Origin: Acetobacter aceti
Lineage (GTDB): Bacteria > Pseudomonadota > Alphaproteobacteria > Acetobacterales > Acetobacteraceae
Assembly (NCBI RefSeq): GCF_002005445.1
Contig: NZ_CP014692.1
Span: forward strand, 186,001-250,000
Reading direction: 5' to 3'
Length of the DNA: 64,000 nt
Shown here: one piece after another, positions 45,528-53,070 of the stretch
How positions within the stretch are numbered: the stretch's first letter is position 1
Layout of the letters: the number at the start of each line of letters is the position of its first letter
Notes under the pieces: model-generated
What the model saw: the letters and a program-made list of their open reading frames with translations, nothing else
Told to the model about the DNA's origin: nothing
Database searches by the model: none
Translations under genes and position numbers: made by a program

Positions 45528-46883
45528 ATGTCGCCTGAACCGTCTGGCCTGATGGAAGACCTTTCGGCGGCGTCAGTCTGTCAGCCTGTGCCTGCCGCAC
45601 GCAAGACCATGGCGATGGACCGGGTGTTCTGGAGTCATTTCTCACCAAATCTCGGTCCCGGCGGATGGGTGACCGGTGCGCTGCTGGTCAGTCTCGGGCT
45701 GGATTTCAGAATGGGCGTGCTGGCCATTCTGGTGGGCAATATCGTAGGCGCTTTGCCGGTGGCGCTGGCGGCGGCGATTGGTCCCGCGACAGGTCTGACC
45801 CAGATGGAAGCCTCGCGCATGGCGCTGGGGACGATCGGTGTCAGACCGCCTTCCTTTCTGAACTGGATCTACTGCGTCGGCTGGGATGCGGTGAACAATG
45901 TGCCGGCGGCGGCGGCACTGGTCAGCCTGCTGATGCTGGCAGGCGTTCCCACACCGTTCTGGCTGGCGCTTGGCGTTCTCGCATCCATTCAGATGGTGGC
46001 GTCCATCTATGGTCATCACGTTGTGCAGGCGCTCCAGAAATATCTCGGCGGTATGTTGCTGGTCGTGTTTGCGATCATTGGCGTGACGTTTGCGGTGAGG
46101 GGGGGCGGCGTCGTGCAGGCGGCGCATCCTGTCGGTCTGGCGACATTTCTGCTGGCGGTCGGGATACTGGTCAGTTTCAACCTGTCCTGGGCGACCTATT
46201 CCTCTGATTACACGCGTTATCTGCCAGCGAAATCTGATCCGAAGCGGGTGGTTGTTCTTGCACTGTCGGGGCTTCTGCTGTCGGCGGTGCCGTTCCAGAT
46301 TCTTGGTCTTCTGACGGCTGCGAGTATTGCCGAACCGTCTCCGACGGCGGTGATTGCCAGCCTGCAGCACGCCATGGGGCCGCTCGGACCGCTGGCGCTT
46401 GCTGCGATTGCCCTGTCGTCGATTGCCGGGAACTCGTTCAACGATAACACGGCCAGTTACAGCCTGATCTCGGCGGGGATCCATGTGCCGCGTGTTGCGG
46501 CGGCGATCATCACGGCGAGTCTGGGGTATGTGCTGGCGGTTGCTGGAGCGGGACGGTATGCGACGCTCTATACGGATTATCTGCTGGTCACGATGTACTG
46601 GATTGCGCCCTGGTGCGGGATCGTGCTGGCGGACTGGTATCTGACGGGTGGTCATTCGGCGGCGCGCGCCGTGTACGGGCAGGTGTTGCGGCCGCCTTCC
46701 GGATGGCGGCGTGGCGCGACGATCTTTATTGTGACGTCCGTGCTGACGGTGCTGCTTTTCTCCACCAGTTCGCTCTACACCGGACCAGTGGCTCGTTGGC
46801 TTGGGGGCGCTGATATCGGATATTATGTCGGATTTCTTGTGGCGGGCTGGTGGTATGCGGCGTGGCGCGAGAGGCAGGATTAG
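45528..46883 (+). CDS. NCS1 family purine/cytosine permease, CodB-like
   Basis: The 451-aa product has about twelve hydrophobic segments typical of the NCS1 nucleobase:cation symporter family. Recognisable blocks are FWSHFSPNLGPGGWVTGAL near residue 35, NWIYCVGWDAVNNVPAAAA, and the SFNLSWATYSSDYTRYLP motif that is characteristic of CodB-type carriers. The substrate could be cytosine, a purine, allantoin or a hydantoin; no linked catabolic gene decides this. Confidence 0.85.
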   Translation: MSPEPSGLMEDLSAASVCQPVPAARKTMAMDRVFWSHFSPNLGPGGWVTGALLVSLGLDFRMGVLAILVGNIVGALPVALAAAIGPATGLTQMEASRMALGTIGVRPPSFLNWIYCVGWDAVNNVPAAAALVSLLMLAGVPTPFWLALGVLASIQMVASIYGHHVVQALQKYLGGMLLVVFAIIGVTFAVRGGGVVQAAHPVGLATFLLAVGILVSFNLSWATYSSDYTRYLPAKSDPKRVVVLALSGLLLSAVPFQILGLLTAASIAEPSPTAVIASLQHAMGPLGPLALAAIALSSIAGNSFNDNTASYSLISAGIHVPRVAAAIITASLGYVLAVAGAGRYATLYTDYLLVTMYWIAPWCGIVLADWYLTGGHSAARAVYGQVLRPPSGWRRGATIFIVTSVLTVLLFSTSSLYTGPVARWLGGADIGYYVGFLVAGWWYAAWRERQD

Positions 46884-47046
46884 CCCTGCGTGTCTGCTCC
46901 GGCATACAGTTTTGTCGCCGGTGATTTTGAGAATGACGCATCCGTGCCATGATCGGGCAATAAGATTCTGCATGTCAGTGGGAACACCATGCTCTGAGGC
47001 ATGGCTGTTGCTGGAAGCTGAAGCTCACAGGAAGAGATGGAACGTG

Positions 47047-47604
47047 ATGAAACGACGGTATTCGTTCAAGGCAACTGGCTCGGTTTTTCTGCTGTCTGCT
47101 GCGGTTGCTCTGACGGCCAGCACCGAAGTGAGGGCTCAGCAGGTCTACTCAAGCCAGCAGGCAGATAGTCAGCAACCATCCCAGCAGCCACCAGCTCCTG
47201 ACGCTGCCCAGTTGGCGGCGATGCGTCGGGATGTGCAGGTGGCTGCATCGTATCAGTTGCCGGATGATTTTCTGCCGCGGATGATAAGAACCTTGCAGGC
47301 ATTGCGCGACGCAGGGTTGCAGCCGCCTGCTCCGGAGGGGCAAATGTCTCTGGATGAGACGATCAAGCGTGTTGAATCGGTAGAGGGCATTGAGCCGGTT
47401 CTGAAGTCACAGGGTTTTTCGGCTCGTCAGTTTGTCATAGGTCTGACATCCTTCGGCATTACCTACGCTGTGACGTCCAATGCGGGAAATGCCAAGGATG
47501 CGCCCACACTAAACCCACACAATGTATCCCTGCTACAAAAAAATCCTGATGCAGTCAGGGCATTGCTGCAGGAAATGTCTAATCAGCCTGCCCAGCAGCA
47601 GTGA
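47047..47604 (+). CDS. Secreted Gln/Pro-rich protein, unknown function
   Basis: The product is 185 aa from ATG 47047 with GGAAGAG upstream. A signal peptide is clear: KRRYSFK, a hydrophobic core (SVFLLSAAVALTAS), and cleavage near EVRA-QQ. A low-complexity Gln/Ser/Pro stretch follows, then helical segments, and a weak hydrophobic stretch (QFVIGLTSFGITYAVTS). I do not recognise the family. It ends 101 nt before tRNA-Ser, outside the mobile element. Confidence 0.7.
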   Translation: MKRRYSFKATGSVFLLSAAVALTASTEVRAQQVYSSQQADSQQPSQQPPAPDAAQLAAMRRDVQVAASYQLPDDFLPRMIRTLQALRDAGLQPPAPEGQMSLDETIKRVESVEGIEPVLKSQGFSARQFVIGLTSFGITYAVTSNAGNAKDAPTLNPHNVSLLQKNPDAVRALLQEMSNQPAQQQ

Positions 47605-47705
47605 AGGCGGCAGGAGCCGCTTTTGTGACATTGGCAGTGATCATCCGGAATTGACTGCTGATGGAGAACGGGGTAGGTTCTGCCGCACGCACTGTCTCAG
47701 TGCCT

Positions 47706-47797
47706 GGAGGGGTGGCCGAGAGGCTGAAGGCGGCGGTTTGCTAAACCGTTATACGCTTAACAGCGTATCGTGGGTTCGAATCCCATCCCCTCCGCCA
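47706..47797 (+). tRNA. tRNA-Ser (anticodon GCT)
   Basis: The sequence folds as a class II tRNA: a 7-bp acceptor stem GGAGGGG/CCCCTCC, an anticodon loop TTGCTAA giving anticodon GCT, a long variable arm (TTATACGCTTAACAGCGTAT), a T-loop GTTCGAATC, and an encoded CCA at 47795-47797. The gene is intact. Its 3' part (47735-47798) is the left attachment site of the adjacent 14 kb element, which restored the tRNA on integration. Confidence 0.96.
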
Positions 47798-47798
47798 A
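47735..47798 (+). repeat. attL: left 64-bp direct repeat of the integrated element
   Basis: The 64 bases from the anticodon-stem side of tRNA-Ser(GCT) to one base after CCA are repeated exactly at 61791-61854. Such a duplication of a tRNA 3' end is the footprint of site-specific integration by a tyrosine recombinase. Confidence 0.95.
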
Positions 47799-47956
47799 TT
47801 CATTGATTTTCCTGACTATTTTAGCCTTTAGATGACTTGGATTGCATCGAGGGTCAGGAAAAATGGTCTCAGATTTTCGGAAAAAAGTGCATCGAGAGTG
47901 CATCGGAAAATTATCCCCGATGCATCGCATATCAGGTTGGCTGTGCGGAAAGGCTA

Positions 47957-48523
47957 ATGACTACCAAGAAAAAGAACAGCATACCTGCTGAGGATGCTAA
48001 GAAAGTCTCTGAAAGATTTTTATATTCAGGCATTTGCTTCGGGCAGGGCTTTCAAGTTCTGTTTCAACGATACCATACGTGCGAATCATCCCAGGACAAA
48101 AAAGATTACATATTGCCGGTGTGCTTTATTCTGGCTCACGCGCTTGAATGTTATTTTAAGGCTTATTTATCTTTTCAAGGCATGACCGTTAAGGAATTGA
48201 GAAAACGTGAATTTGGCCATAATCTTGAGAATCTGCACAAGAAGGCAATCGAGGAAGGACTCTATGAAATTGTATTGTCGCCGATGTGCCTACCTGATGC
48301 AGATAATGCCTCCAGTAAGGAGCATATCCAAGAGCTGGTAGATTCACTGCATGGGATTCATTGTGGTGAAGATGATTATGCAGATAGATATATGAAATAC
48401 GATACGGAGACAGGATATCCTACTTTTTTTTGGGAGGCTGGAGAAGCGATGACAGACCTCCAGTGTGTGTTGCTTAGTAAAATGCCATATCCACGAATTT
48501 TGTGGACCGATAGAACCAAATAA
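47957..48523 (+). CDS. HEPN-like hypothetical protein (element cargo)
   Basis: The product is about 188 aa from ATG 47957 (preceded by AAAGG); an open frame continues back to 47837. The segment LPVCFILAHALECYFKAYLS with the later FGHNLENLHKKAIEEGLYE resembles HEPN-type helical domains, which often are RNases in toxin or defence systems, but the catalytic RxxxxH motif is not clearly present. It is the first gene inside attL, a usual position for cargo. Function is unknown. Confidence 0.55.
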   Translation: MTTKKKNSIPAEDAKKVSERFLYSGICFGQGFQVLFQRYHTCESSQDKKDYILPVCFILAHALECYFKAYLSFQGMTVKELRKREFGHNLENLHKKAIEEGLYEIVLSPMCLPDADNASSKEHIQELVDSLHGIHCGEDDYADRYMKYDTETGYPTFFWEAGEAMTDLQCVLLSKMPYPRILWTDRTK

Positions 48524-48586
48524 TCTCACATCTGGAAGGGGAAGTTGTTCTCCTGATTTATCCAGAAAGTTGATATCCGGAATTCC

Positions 48587-48859
48587 TCAAGGTTCTCTGA
48601 ATTGTCTTGTGTGAGACTCTGTATCGTCTGGCGAGTTCTGAAACGGTAGCACCAGTCTGATATGATTGACCTCGTTCTGGCCATCAGGCGACAGAGTTTT
48701 CCTTCTGCCTATCCTTTCCCCGCGTGAGAGACTGGCTTGTATTCCTGCCGTAACACGCTCGCGCGTATTTTTTCTTTCAGGTTCGGCAAAGCTGGCCATT
48801 AAGGAGAGAACAATAATCCCCATCTTTGATGTTGAAACTCTTATATAACCATAAATCAT
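48587..48859 (-). pseudogene. Serine recombinase remnant with internal deletion
   Basis: The 90-residue frame starts like a resolvase (IYGYIRVSTSK, containing the catalytic serine) and then jumps directly to the late part of the catalytic domain (LMASFAEPERKNTRERVTAG, then GERIGRRKTLS). About 80 residues of the catalytic core, including the conserved arginines, are missing without breaking the frame. The C-terminal end lacks a clear helix-turn-helix. It is probably inactive. Next to it (48860-49149) lie 290 nt of AT-rich sequence with no gene. Confidence 0.75.
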
Positions 48860-49149
48860 GTCCCTTCTTCCTATTTTGGACTGATCTGAGTTATTCGCAG
48901 TTACACTCTGATAAGAAAAAATAGGAAAATCATGGTTATTCAGAATGCGGGAGTTGTGAATTTTGATATTACTTCTTGTCTCATAATTTAATTATACTCA
49001 ATTGTTGACACTTTCTATAGTCGACTGTCATATTATTACTTCCTTCATTTGCAGACGCCTCTAACCTCAATCAGATCATTGACGTTGAGTGTTCTACGAC
49101 GTTTTCAATAATTTCTTTTATATTTAGTCAGTTATCAAAAATATCGTAT

Positions 49150-49560
49150 TTATTTTTTTAATTGAACGTACAAATTTCCTTCTCTTCGAAATGTATTTTT
49201 ATCTTGATTGAGGCTTCCTGTGCTTATTCTAATATTTCCATCACTAATATAACATCTATATTTTGGACCATAAGGCTCTTGGCTTAACTTTATAATTTCT
49301 TTATGCTCAACAGCGAATAAAGGATTTATCAATTCTTTTATACGCACTTCGTATTTTTTAATTTTTTCATACTCACTGCTATTTTTATCGTAAAATTTAG
49401 AAGATGCTGTGAAGCCACGAGTAGATAGATCGAAAAGACCGGGATTCTCAAAACCTTTGGAAAACAAGACATAGACATCATCCAAAAATATATCATTTCT
49501 GGTATTTTTAAAAATATTTATTCGTTCGTTTAGTCTTTCCAGTCTATTCCAGCCCGCCAT
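49150..49560 (-). CDS. Hypothetical protein, unknown
   Basis: This 136-aa product is not recognised. It is rich in Lys, Asn, Ile and charged residues (for example NERINIFKNTRNDIFLDDVY), soluble, without signal peptide or membrane segment. Base composition is far more AT-rich than the chromosome, which suggests recent acquisition. It follows another small gene on the same strand by 38 nt, and both read away from the neighbouring recombinase segment. Confidence 0.5.
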   Translation of the reverse strand: MAGWNRLERLNERINIFKNTRNDIFLDDVYVLFSKGFENPGLFDLSTRGFTASSKFYDKNSSEYEKIKKYEVRIKELINPLFAVEHKEIIKLSQEPYGPKYRCYISDGNIRISTGSLNQDKNTFRREGNLYVQLKK

Positions 49561-49598
49561 TCCAATGTTTAAGCAAACAAATCCATTGGAAATATTCT

Positions 49599-49793
49599 CT
49601 AAATTACTTTTTTATTATCTCTATAGTAAAGTTTTTGAACAATAATATATATTCCGCATGTTTCTAAGTAATTTTTATTGCGTATTAGGAATGTATCTTT
49701 TATTGGTATTCTATAAAACCAATGCTTATCTTGTTCGCACGCTTCTGGTGGGGTCTTGCCCATAAGTGAATAAAGTAATTCAGGAGTATGCAT
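49599..49793 (-). CDS. Small hypothetical protein, unknown
   Basis: From ATG 49793 the product has 64 aa (HTPELLYSLMGKTPPEACEQ and so on); AAGGG lies upstream at suitable distance. The frame stays open to a GTG at 49853, which falls exactly inside the candidate recombination site at 49845-49860, so the longer form may be an accident of that junction. There is no recognisable domain. It is followed by the 136-aa gene and probably shares its transcript. Confidence 0.4.
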   Translation of the reverse strand: MHTPELLYSLMGKTPPEACEQDKHWFYRIPIKDTFLIRNKNYLETCGIYIIVQKLYYRDNKKVI

Positions 49794-49844
49794 TCTCAAA
49801 ACCCTTGAACTGGAATTTTGTAAATTAATATCGCAACTCTGTCT

Positions 49845-49860
49845 CAAAATCACCTGATTC
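49845..49860. repeat. Candidate crossover site L of an invertible segment
   Basis: The sequence is CAAAATCA-CC-TGATTC. The same arms occur at 50565-50580 with the core dinucleotide GG instead of CC. The inner bases of each arm (AATCA/TGATT) are inverted repeats around the core. This is the form expected for a serine recombinase site, with core polarity setting the outcome. Confidence 0.5.
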
Positions 49861-49909
49861 CGGAATATGTGTTTAATGCATGATTGTTATGCGTTTTGTG
49901 CAATAAATG

Positions 49910-50491
49910 TCAGACGTCTGAACCAGGAGTGACCTCTTTTGTAGATCGCCAGACCGTCATCCTGGAGACATTCAGGATCAGGCCAATTTTAGTGATGGAG
50001 AAGCCCTGTTTTCTGAGATGCCGGGCGCGAGCAATCTTGGCTCTGGACAGTTTGGGGCGTCGGCCAAGCCGGACCCCCTTTTCCCTGGCAGTCTGAAGTC
50101 CAGCGATCACCCGCTCACGGATCAGGTTGCGCTCGAATTCCGCAAATCCGGCCAGTAACAGGAGAAACAGCGTCCCTCCAGAGCCGGACGTATCAACTCC
50201 AAAATTCAGGATACGCACGGAAATTCCGCGTTTTTTCAACCGTTCAATCAGAGACAGAACATCGACAGCATTACGACCGAGCCTGTCCAGTTTGGCTACG
50301 GTCAGTGTATCTCCTGTCCTGAGTTTCCGAATGAGTTTGCGAAGCAAAGGCCGGGATTGCCAGTCTGTAGCTCCTGATACTGTTTCCTGAATAATATGGC
50401 AGTCAGAGACGCCATCCCGCATCAGGTCAGTGATCTGGCTGTCTGTCGTCTGTTTGCCCGTGCTCACCCGTGCGTATCCGTACCTTTCCAT
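49910..50491 (-). CDS. Serine recombinase, Hin/Gin/resolvase-type invertase
   Basis: The 193-aa product is a small serine recombinase, close in length to the Hin and Gin invertases. The catalytic serine is S10 (YGYARVSTGKQ); VAKLDRLGRNAVDVLSLIER and LLAGFAEFERNLIRERV are the expected core blocks. A C-terminal helix-turn-helix (ITKIGLILNVSRMTVWR) should bind half-sites. GGAG lies before ATG 50491. The gene lies inside a segment of about 720 bp flanked by two sites with opposite core dinucleotides, as in Hin-type switches. It could also act as a resolvase; inversion is an inference. Confidence 0.88.
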   Translation of the reverse strand: MERYGYARVSTGKQTTDSQITDLMRDGVSDCHIIQETVSGATDWQSRPLLRKLIRKLRTGDTLTVAKLDRLGRNAVDVLSLIERLKKRGISVRILNFGVDTSGSGGTLFLLLLAGFAEFERNLIRERVIAGLQTAREKGVRLGRRPKLSRAKIARARHLRKQGFSITKIGLILNVSRMTVWRSTKEVTPGSDV

Positions 50492-50564
50492 AAATTTTGC
50501 TCCGTTCTTTTGCTCATACTCTGCTGTCCGTGAGTGGTCAGTGGATGCTGTAAGAACAGTGTAA

Positions 50565-50580
50565 CAAAATCAGGTGATTC
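50565..50580. repeat. Candidate crossover site R of an invertible segment
   Basis: The sequence is CAAAATCA-GG-TGATTC, identical in both arms to site L (49845-49860) but with the core dinucleotide reversed. Recombination between oppositely polarised cores would invert the 720 bp between them, including the recombinase gene. Confidence 0.5.
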
Positions 50581-50684
50581 AGAGATAATATCCGGGGAAA
50601 ATATCTTGTTTCCGGAGATTCTGTTCCAGATGACTACAGATTCAACGTCCTGTTTTTCCCAGATTTCTGTGAATCTATAGTCAG

Positions 50685-51359
50685 ATGGATATTAATATTT
50701 TCGGGAAACCGTTCTGGCTGTACGGAATCGAAGGAACGGTTTACGGGCTCCGGATGTGGACTTCCACATCCGTCCAGACATCCGGGCCGACAATAACTTA
50801 TGAAACTGGTCCCGGCGTCTATACTTCACACGGACCGAAAGTTACCAGCACGGTCAATCAGCATCAGGAGTGCTGGATCAAATCTCTCGGTGGCAGACAG
50901 AAACAGCTTCTGGGAACGTATGCGCTTGCGGACACACAGATTGTCCAGGTCGTTTGGGGAGCCCTGAAAGGGGTAGAGGTTGGAAATAATCTTGTTGTCC
51001 GGAATGTCAGCACCGGAGCGGGCTGGACTGTAAACGGGAGCCTTCCATTTGCCATTACGGGCCATGGTGTATGGCGTCTCACCGGGCAGTATATCGTGGC
51101 GATTCTTATCTCTATTGCCGTAGTGGATACGTTCTGGTGGATGAATGGTCTTCCGCCATCACATAGTCTCCTCGGTAATCCTCATGCCCCGGATTATTCG
51201 CGTCTGATTGTTTCGGCTTTTGGCATAGCTTTTCTTCTGGGACTGGCAGGCTTTATCCATCGCACCAGACTGATGAACAGTAATCACCGCCAGGCTATGG
51301 CGATCATACAGAAAGCCATCACGGATAATCCTGATTTTCTGAAATCACTTGAAAAGTGA
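50685..51359 (+). CDS. Membrane protein, unknown function
   Basis: The 224-aa product is not recognised. A beta-rich N-terminal part (residues 1-125, with repeated Gly/Val/Thr such as TYETGPGVYTSHGPKVTSTV) precedes two hydrophobic segments (about 135-153, QYIVAILISIAVVDTFWWMN, and about 172-190, LIVSAFGIAFLLGLAGFIH), then a charged cytoplasmic tail. It reads away from the recombinase segment and is followed by a lipoprotein gene after 32 nt, so the two may be one operon. Confidence 0.6.
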   Translation: MDINIFGKPFWLYGIEGTVYGLRMWTSTSVQTSGPTITYETGPGVYTSHGPKVTSTVNQHQECWIKSLGGRQKQLLGTYALADTQIVQVVWGALKGVEVGNNLVVRNVSTGAGWTVNGSLPFAITGHGVWRLTGQYIVAILISIAVVDTFWWMNGLPPSHSLLGNPHAPDYSRLIVSAFGIAFLLGLAGFIHRTRLMNSNHRQAMAIIQKAITDNPDFLKSLEK

Positions 51360-51391
51360 AAATAGTTTTTCTTGGCAGGATAAACAACAAG

Positions 51392-51745
51392 ATGAAGATA
51401 ATTCGAACAGCCACAGCGCTGGCCATCCTCACCACTCTGACCGCGTGTGGCGATAATGCTCCCGGTAAAGATGAGGTCAGAGATTTTATGGCCAATCAAT
51501 CCATTTCTGAAGTTTATTCCGTGAATCCTTTTCAGAAACATAGTGAGCAGGAGAGGGATAATGCCATAGACAAAATAAAAAAGGCGCTGGATATCCAGAG
51601 TCTGGATTGTTCAGCGACCAAAGGATTCAAGAATGTCTGGGATTGCACGGTGAACGTGATGGTCATGAATGAACCCCACACGTCGAAATACCGCTTTCAT
51701 CGTGATGACAAAGGGAAGCTTCAGGGTGAAGTTATCTCTGAATAA
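51392..51745 (+). CDS. Small lipoprotein, unknown function
   Basis: The 117-aa product from ATG 51392 has a lipoprotein signal: KIIRTATALAILTTLTAC, with the lipobox LTAC at about residues 16-19. The mature part is hydrophilic and contains two further cysteines (SLDCSATK and VWDCTVNV) that could form a disulfide. An in-frame start at 51356 overlaps the previous gene. Its last 25 bases overlap the end of the opposite-strand ribbon-helix-helix gene. Confidence 0.65.
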   Translation: MKIIRTATALAILTTLTACGDNAPGKDEVRDFMANQSISEVYSVNPFQKHSEQERDNAIDKIKKALDIQSLDCSATKGFKNVWDCTVNVMVMNEPHTSKYRFHRDDKGKLQGEVISE

Positions 51746-52083
51746 CTGGCTTTTCCCTTCTTCACATCCCGCCCAACGCGGTTCAGTAATGAAACAGCAT
51801 TCCTTGACAGCGTTGGCGGAATTTCCACACCAGCATCTGCCAGTCTGGCAATCATACCAATGAATTCATTGGCATCTTGGATGCTGACAGGGCTTTTTCC
51901 CGCGACAGTCAGAGCCTTTCCGCCATTTCGGTCTGATTTTATCTTTTCTCGAATGGCCTGTTCCACGTAGAGACCCACAGAAACACCAGCTTTTTTCGAT
52001 TGAGTTGATACAGCCTGTTTGATATCGGGGGAGATGCCCCTGATACTCCACGAGCCTTTTTCTGTATTACAAGTCATTGTCAT
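51721..52083 (-). CDS. Ribbon-helix-helix regulator, plasmid type
   Basis: The 120-aa product contains a ribbon-helix-helix-like segment (SWSIRGISPDIKQAVSTQSK, then KKAGVSVGLYVEQAIREKI) at residues 11-48, typical of small plasmid copy-number, partition or antitoxin repressors. A perfect inverted repeat TGTCATACAT-N10-ATGTATGACA (52078-52107) overlaps its start codon. A related palindrome lies upstream of the operon at 52646-52664. Autoregulation is likely. It follows the GRPP-type gene by 24 nt on the same strand. Confidence 0.65.
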   Translation of the reverse strand: MTMTCNTEKGSWSIRGISPDIKQAVSTQSKKAGVSVGLYVEQAIREKIKSDRNGGKALTVAGKSPVSIQDANEFIGMIARLADAGVEIPPTLSRNAVSLLNRVGRDVKKGKASYSEITSP

Positions 52084-52107
52084 ACATTCTCCGCGTTATG
52101 TATGACA
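52078..52107. promoter_or_regulatory. Candidate operator of the ribbon-helix-helix regulator
   Basis: TGTCATACAT and ATGTATGACA are perfect 10-bp inverted repeats separated by 10 nt, covering the start codon of the regulator gene. The half-site GTATGACA reappears in a palindrome at 52646-52664. Confidence 0.6.
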
Positions 52108-52470
52108 TCATAGTGGAAGATGCATGACATTTTTAGAAGTTTGTCTGACAGCATCACGAGAACGATGCAGATCAACCGCACTCAGGCCATATTCAGAGTT
52201 TCTGATGTTCTCCTGAATTTCCTTTATTTCTCTGATGACTATCCGGTAAACCGTTATTTCTTTCATGGTTTCCCGAGTCTCCTTTATCCTGTCCGGTAGA
52301 TCACTTCCATCGACATTGAGAAACAGAACCTGTTCCATGATGCCACCAAGTTCGGAAATGGCTTCCATGGACTGGATAAACTGCTGTTTCTTCCTTTGTT
52401 CTTTTCTCTGTTGACGCTCTTTATTGCTCATGGCGTTTTCAAATATGGGTGGACGACCTCTTTTTCTCAT
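52108..52470 (-). CDS. GRPP-motif hypothetical protein, plasmid type
   Basis: The 120-aa product begins RKRGRPPIFENAMSNKERQQ. An AT-hook-like GRPP at the N-terminus is followed by a strongly basic helix and a long charged coiled region. Proteins with this start occur beside replication or maintenance genes of alphaproteobacterial plasmids, but no function is established to my knowledge. A good ribosome-binding site (GAGGAATTT) precedes ATG 52470. It probably forms an operon with the ribbon-helix-helix gene. Confidence 0.55.
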   Translation of the reverse strand: MRKRGRPPIFENAMSNKERQQRKEQRKKQQFIQSMEAISELGGIMEQVLFLNVDGSDLPDRIKETRETMKEITVYRIVIREIKEIQENIRNSEYGLSAVDLHRSRDAVRQTSKNVMHLPL

Positions 52471-52645
52471 AATAAAATTCCTCTAATAAATAAATTATAT
52501 CATATATTTTGGGTAACATACAAATAAAAAAATAAACTGTATTACATATAATGTGAAATGTATGGCAATTCCTGAAAAACGTCATGCAGAATACGGAATC
52601 CTGTCAGACAAATTCGTAAAAACTGTCTGACATAGGCAGGTATTT

Positions 52646-52664
52646 TGTCATACACTGTATGACA
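52646..52664. promoter_or_regulatory. Second ribbon-helix-helix-type palindrome
   Basis: TGTCATACA-CTGTATGACA reads as an inverted repeat with TGTCATAC and GTATGACA arms, the same half-sites as at 52078-52107. It lies 176 nt upstream of the GRPP gene start and directly beside the long palindromic module that begins at 52667. Confidence 0.55.
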
Positions 52665-52666
52665 TG

Positions 52667-52738
52667 GAATTTCGTGTGACACAGAACTTTTGTTTTTGTG
52701 TAACACGAAATTCGGTATTTTTGTGTGACACAATATTC
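52667..52738. repeat. Palindromic repeat module 1 (origin-like)
   Basis: GAATTTCGTGTGACAC (52667-52682) and GTGTAACACGAAATTC (52698-52713) are inverted copies of one 16-bp unit separated by 15 nt. A third degenerate copy, GTGTGACACAATATTC, lies at 52723-52738. The unit core GTGTnACAC is itself palindromic. A matching module lies at 52979-53025. Confidence 0.75.
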
Positions 52739-52978
52739 GATTTCTATTTGCATTATGCAAACATAAAGATGTGGATTGCGCGTAACAGTGTTGTTTTTGC
52801 GTGAAAATTGCGCGAAGAAAATGCCTGGAATTTTTCTGTATGATTGCAATAATATGGCAGAAAACTGCTATTTTCTATCATTATCCGTATTGCGAATTTT
52901 CCAGATGACTGGAAAATCCTGCGAGGAAATGTGTGATATATTTGCACTAATTGCGCGAAATGTCATGTATATACATAG

Positions 52979-53025
52979 GAATTTCGTGTTACACACAATT
53001 CTGATTTCTGTGTAACACGAAATTC
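52979..53025. repeat. Palindromic repeat module 2 (origin-like)
   Basis: GAATTTCGTGTTACAC (52979-52994) and its exact reverse complement (53010-53025) are separated by 15 nt, the same spacing as in module 1. Between the two modules the octamer ATTGCGCG occurs three times (52775, 52807 and 52950). The interval 52471-53070 has no gene and is very AT-rich; a replication or partition site is plausible. Confidence 0.75.
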
Positions 53026-53070
53026 TCAGGAGATAAAAATAGAGGATATCAGCAGGTAATCCTGTGGTGA

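Noticed and set aside
45642..46973. 443-codon minus-strand frame opposite the NCS1 permease
   Set aside because: Arg/His/Gln-rich translation typical of the antisense of a hydrophobic membrane protein gene.
52542..53015. Short frames on both strands in the repeat-rich region
   Set aside because: They run through the palindromic modules, have odd composition and no start signals; the region is better explained as a cis-acting site.
52667..53025. CRISPR array
   Set aside because: Repeats are inverted pairs with equal 15-nt spacers, only two modules exist, and no cas genes are present.
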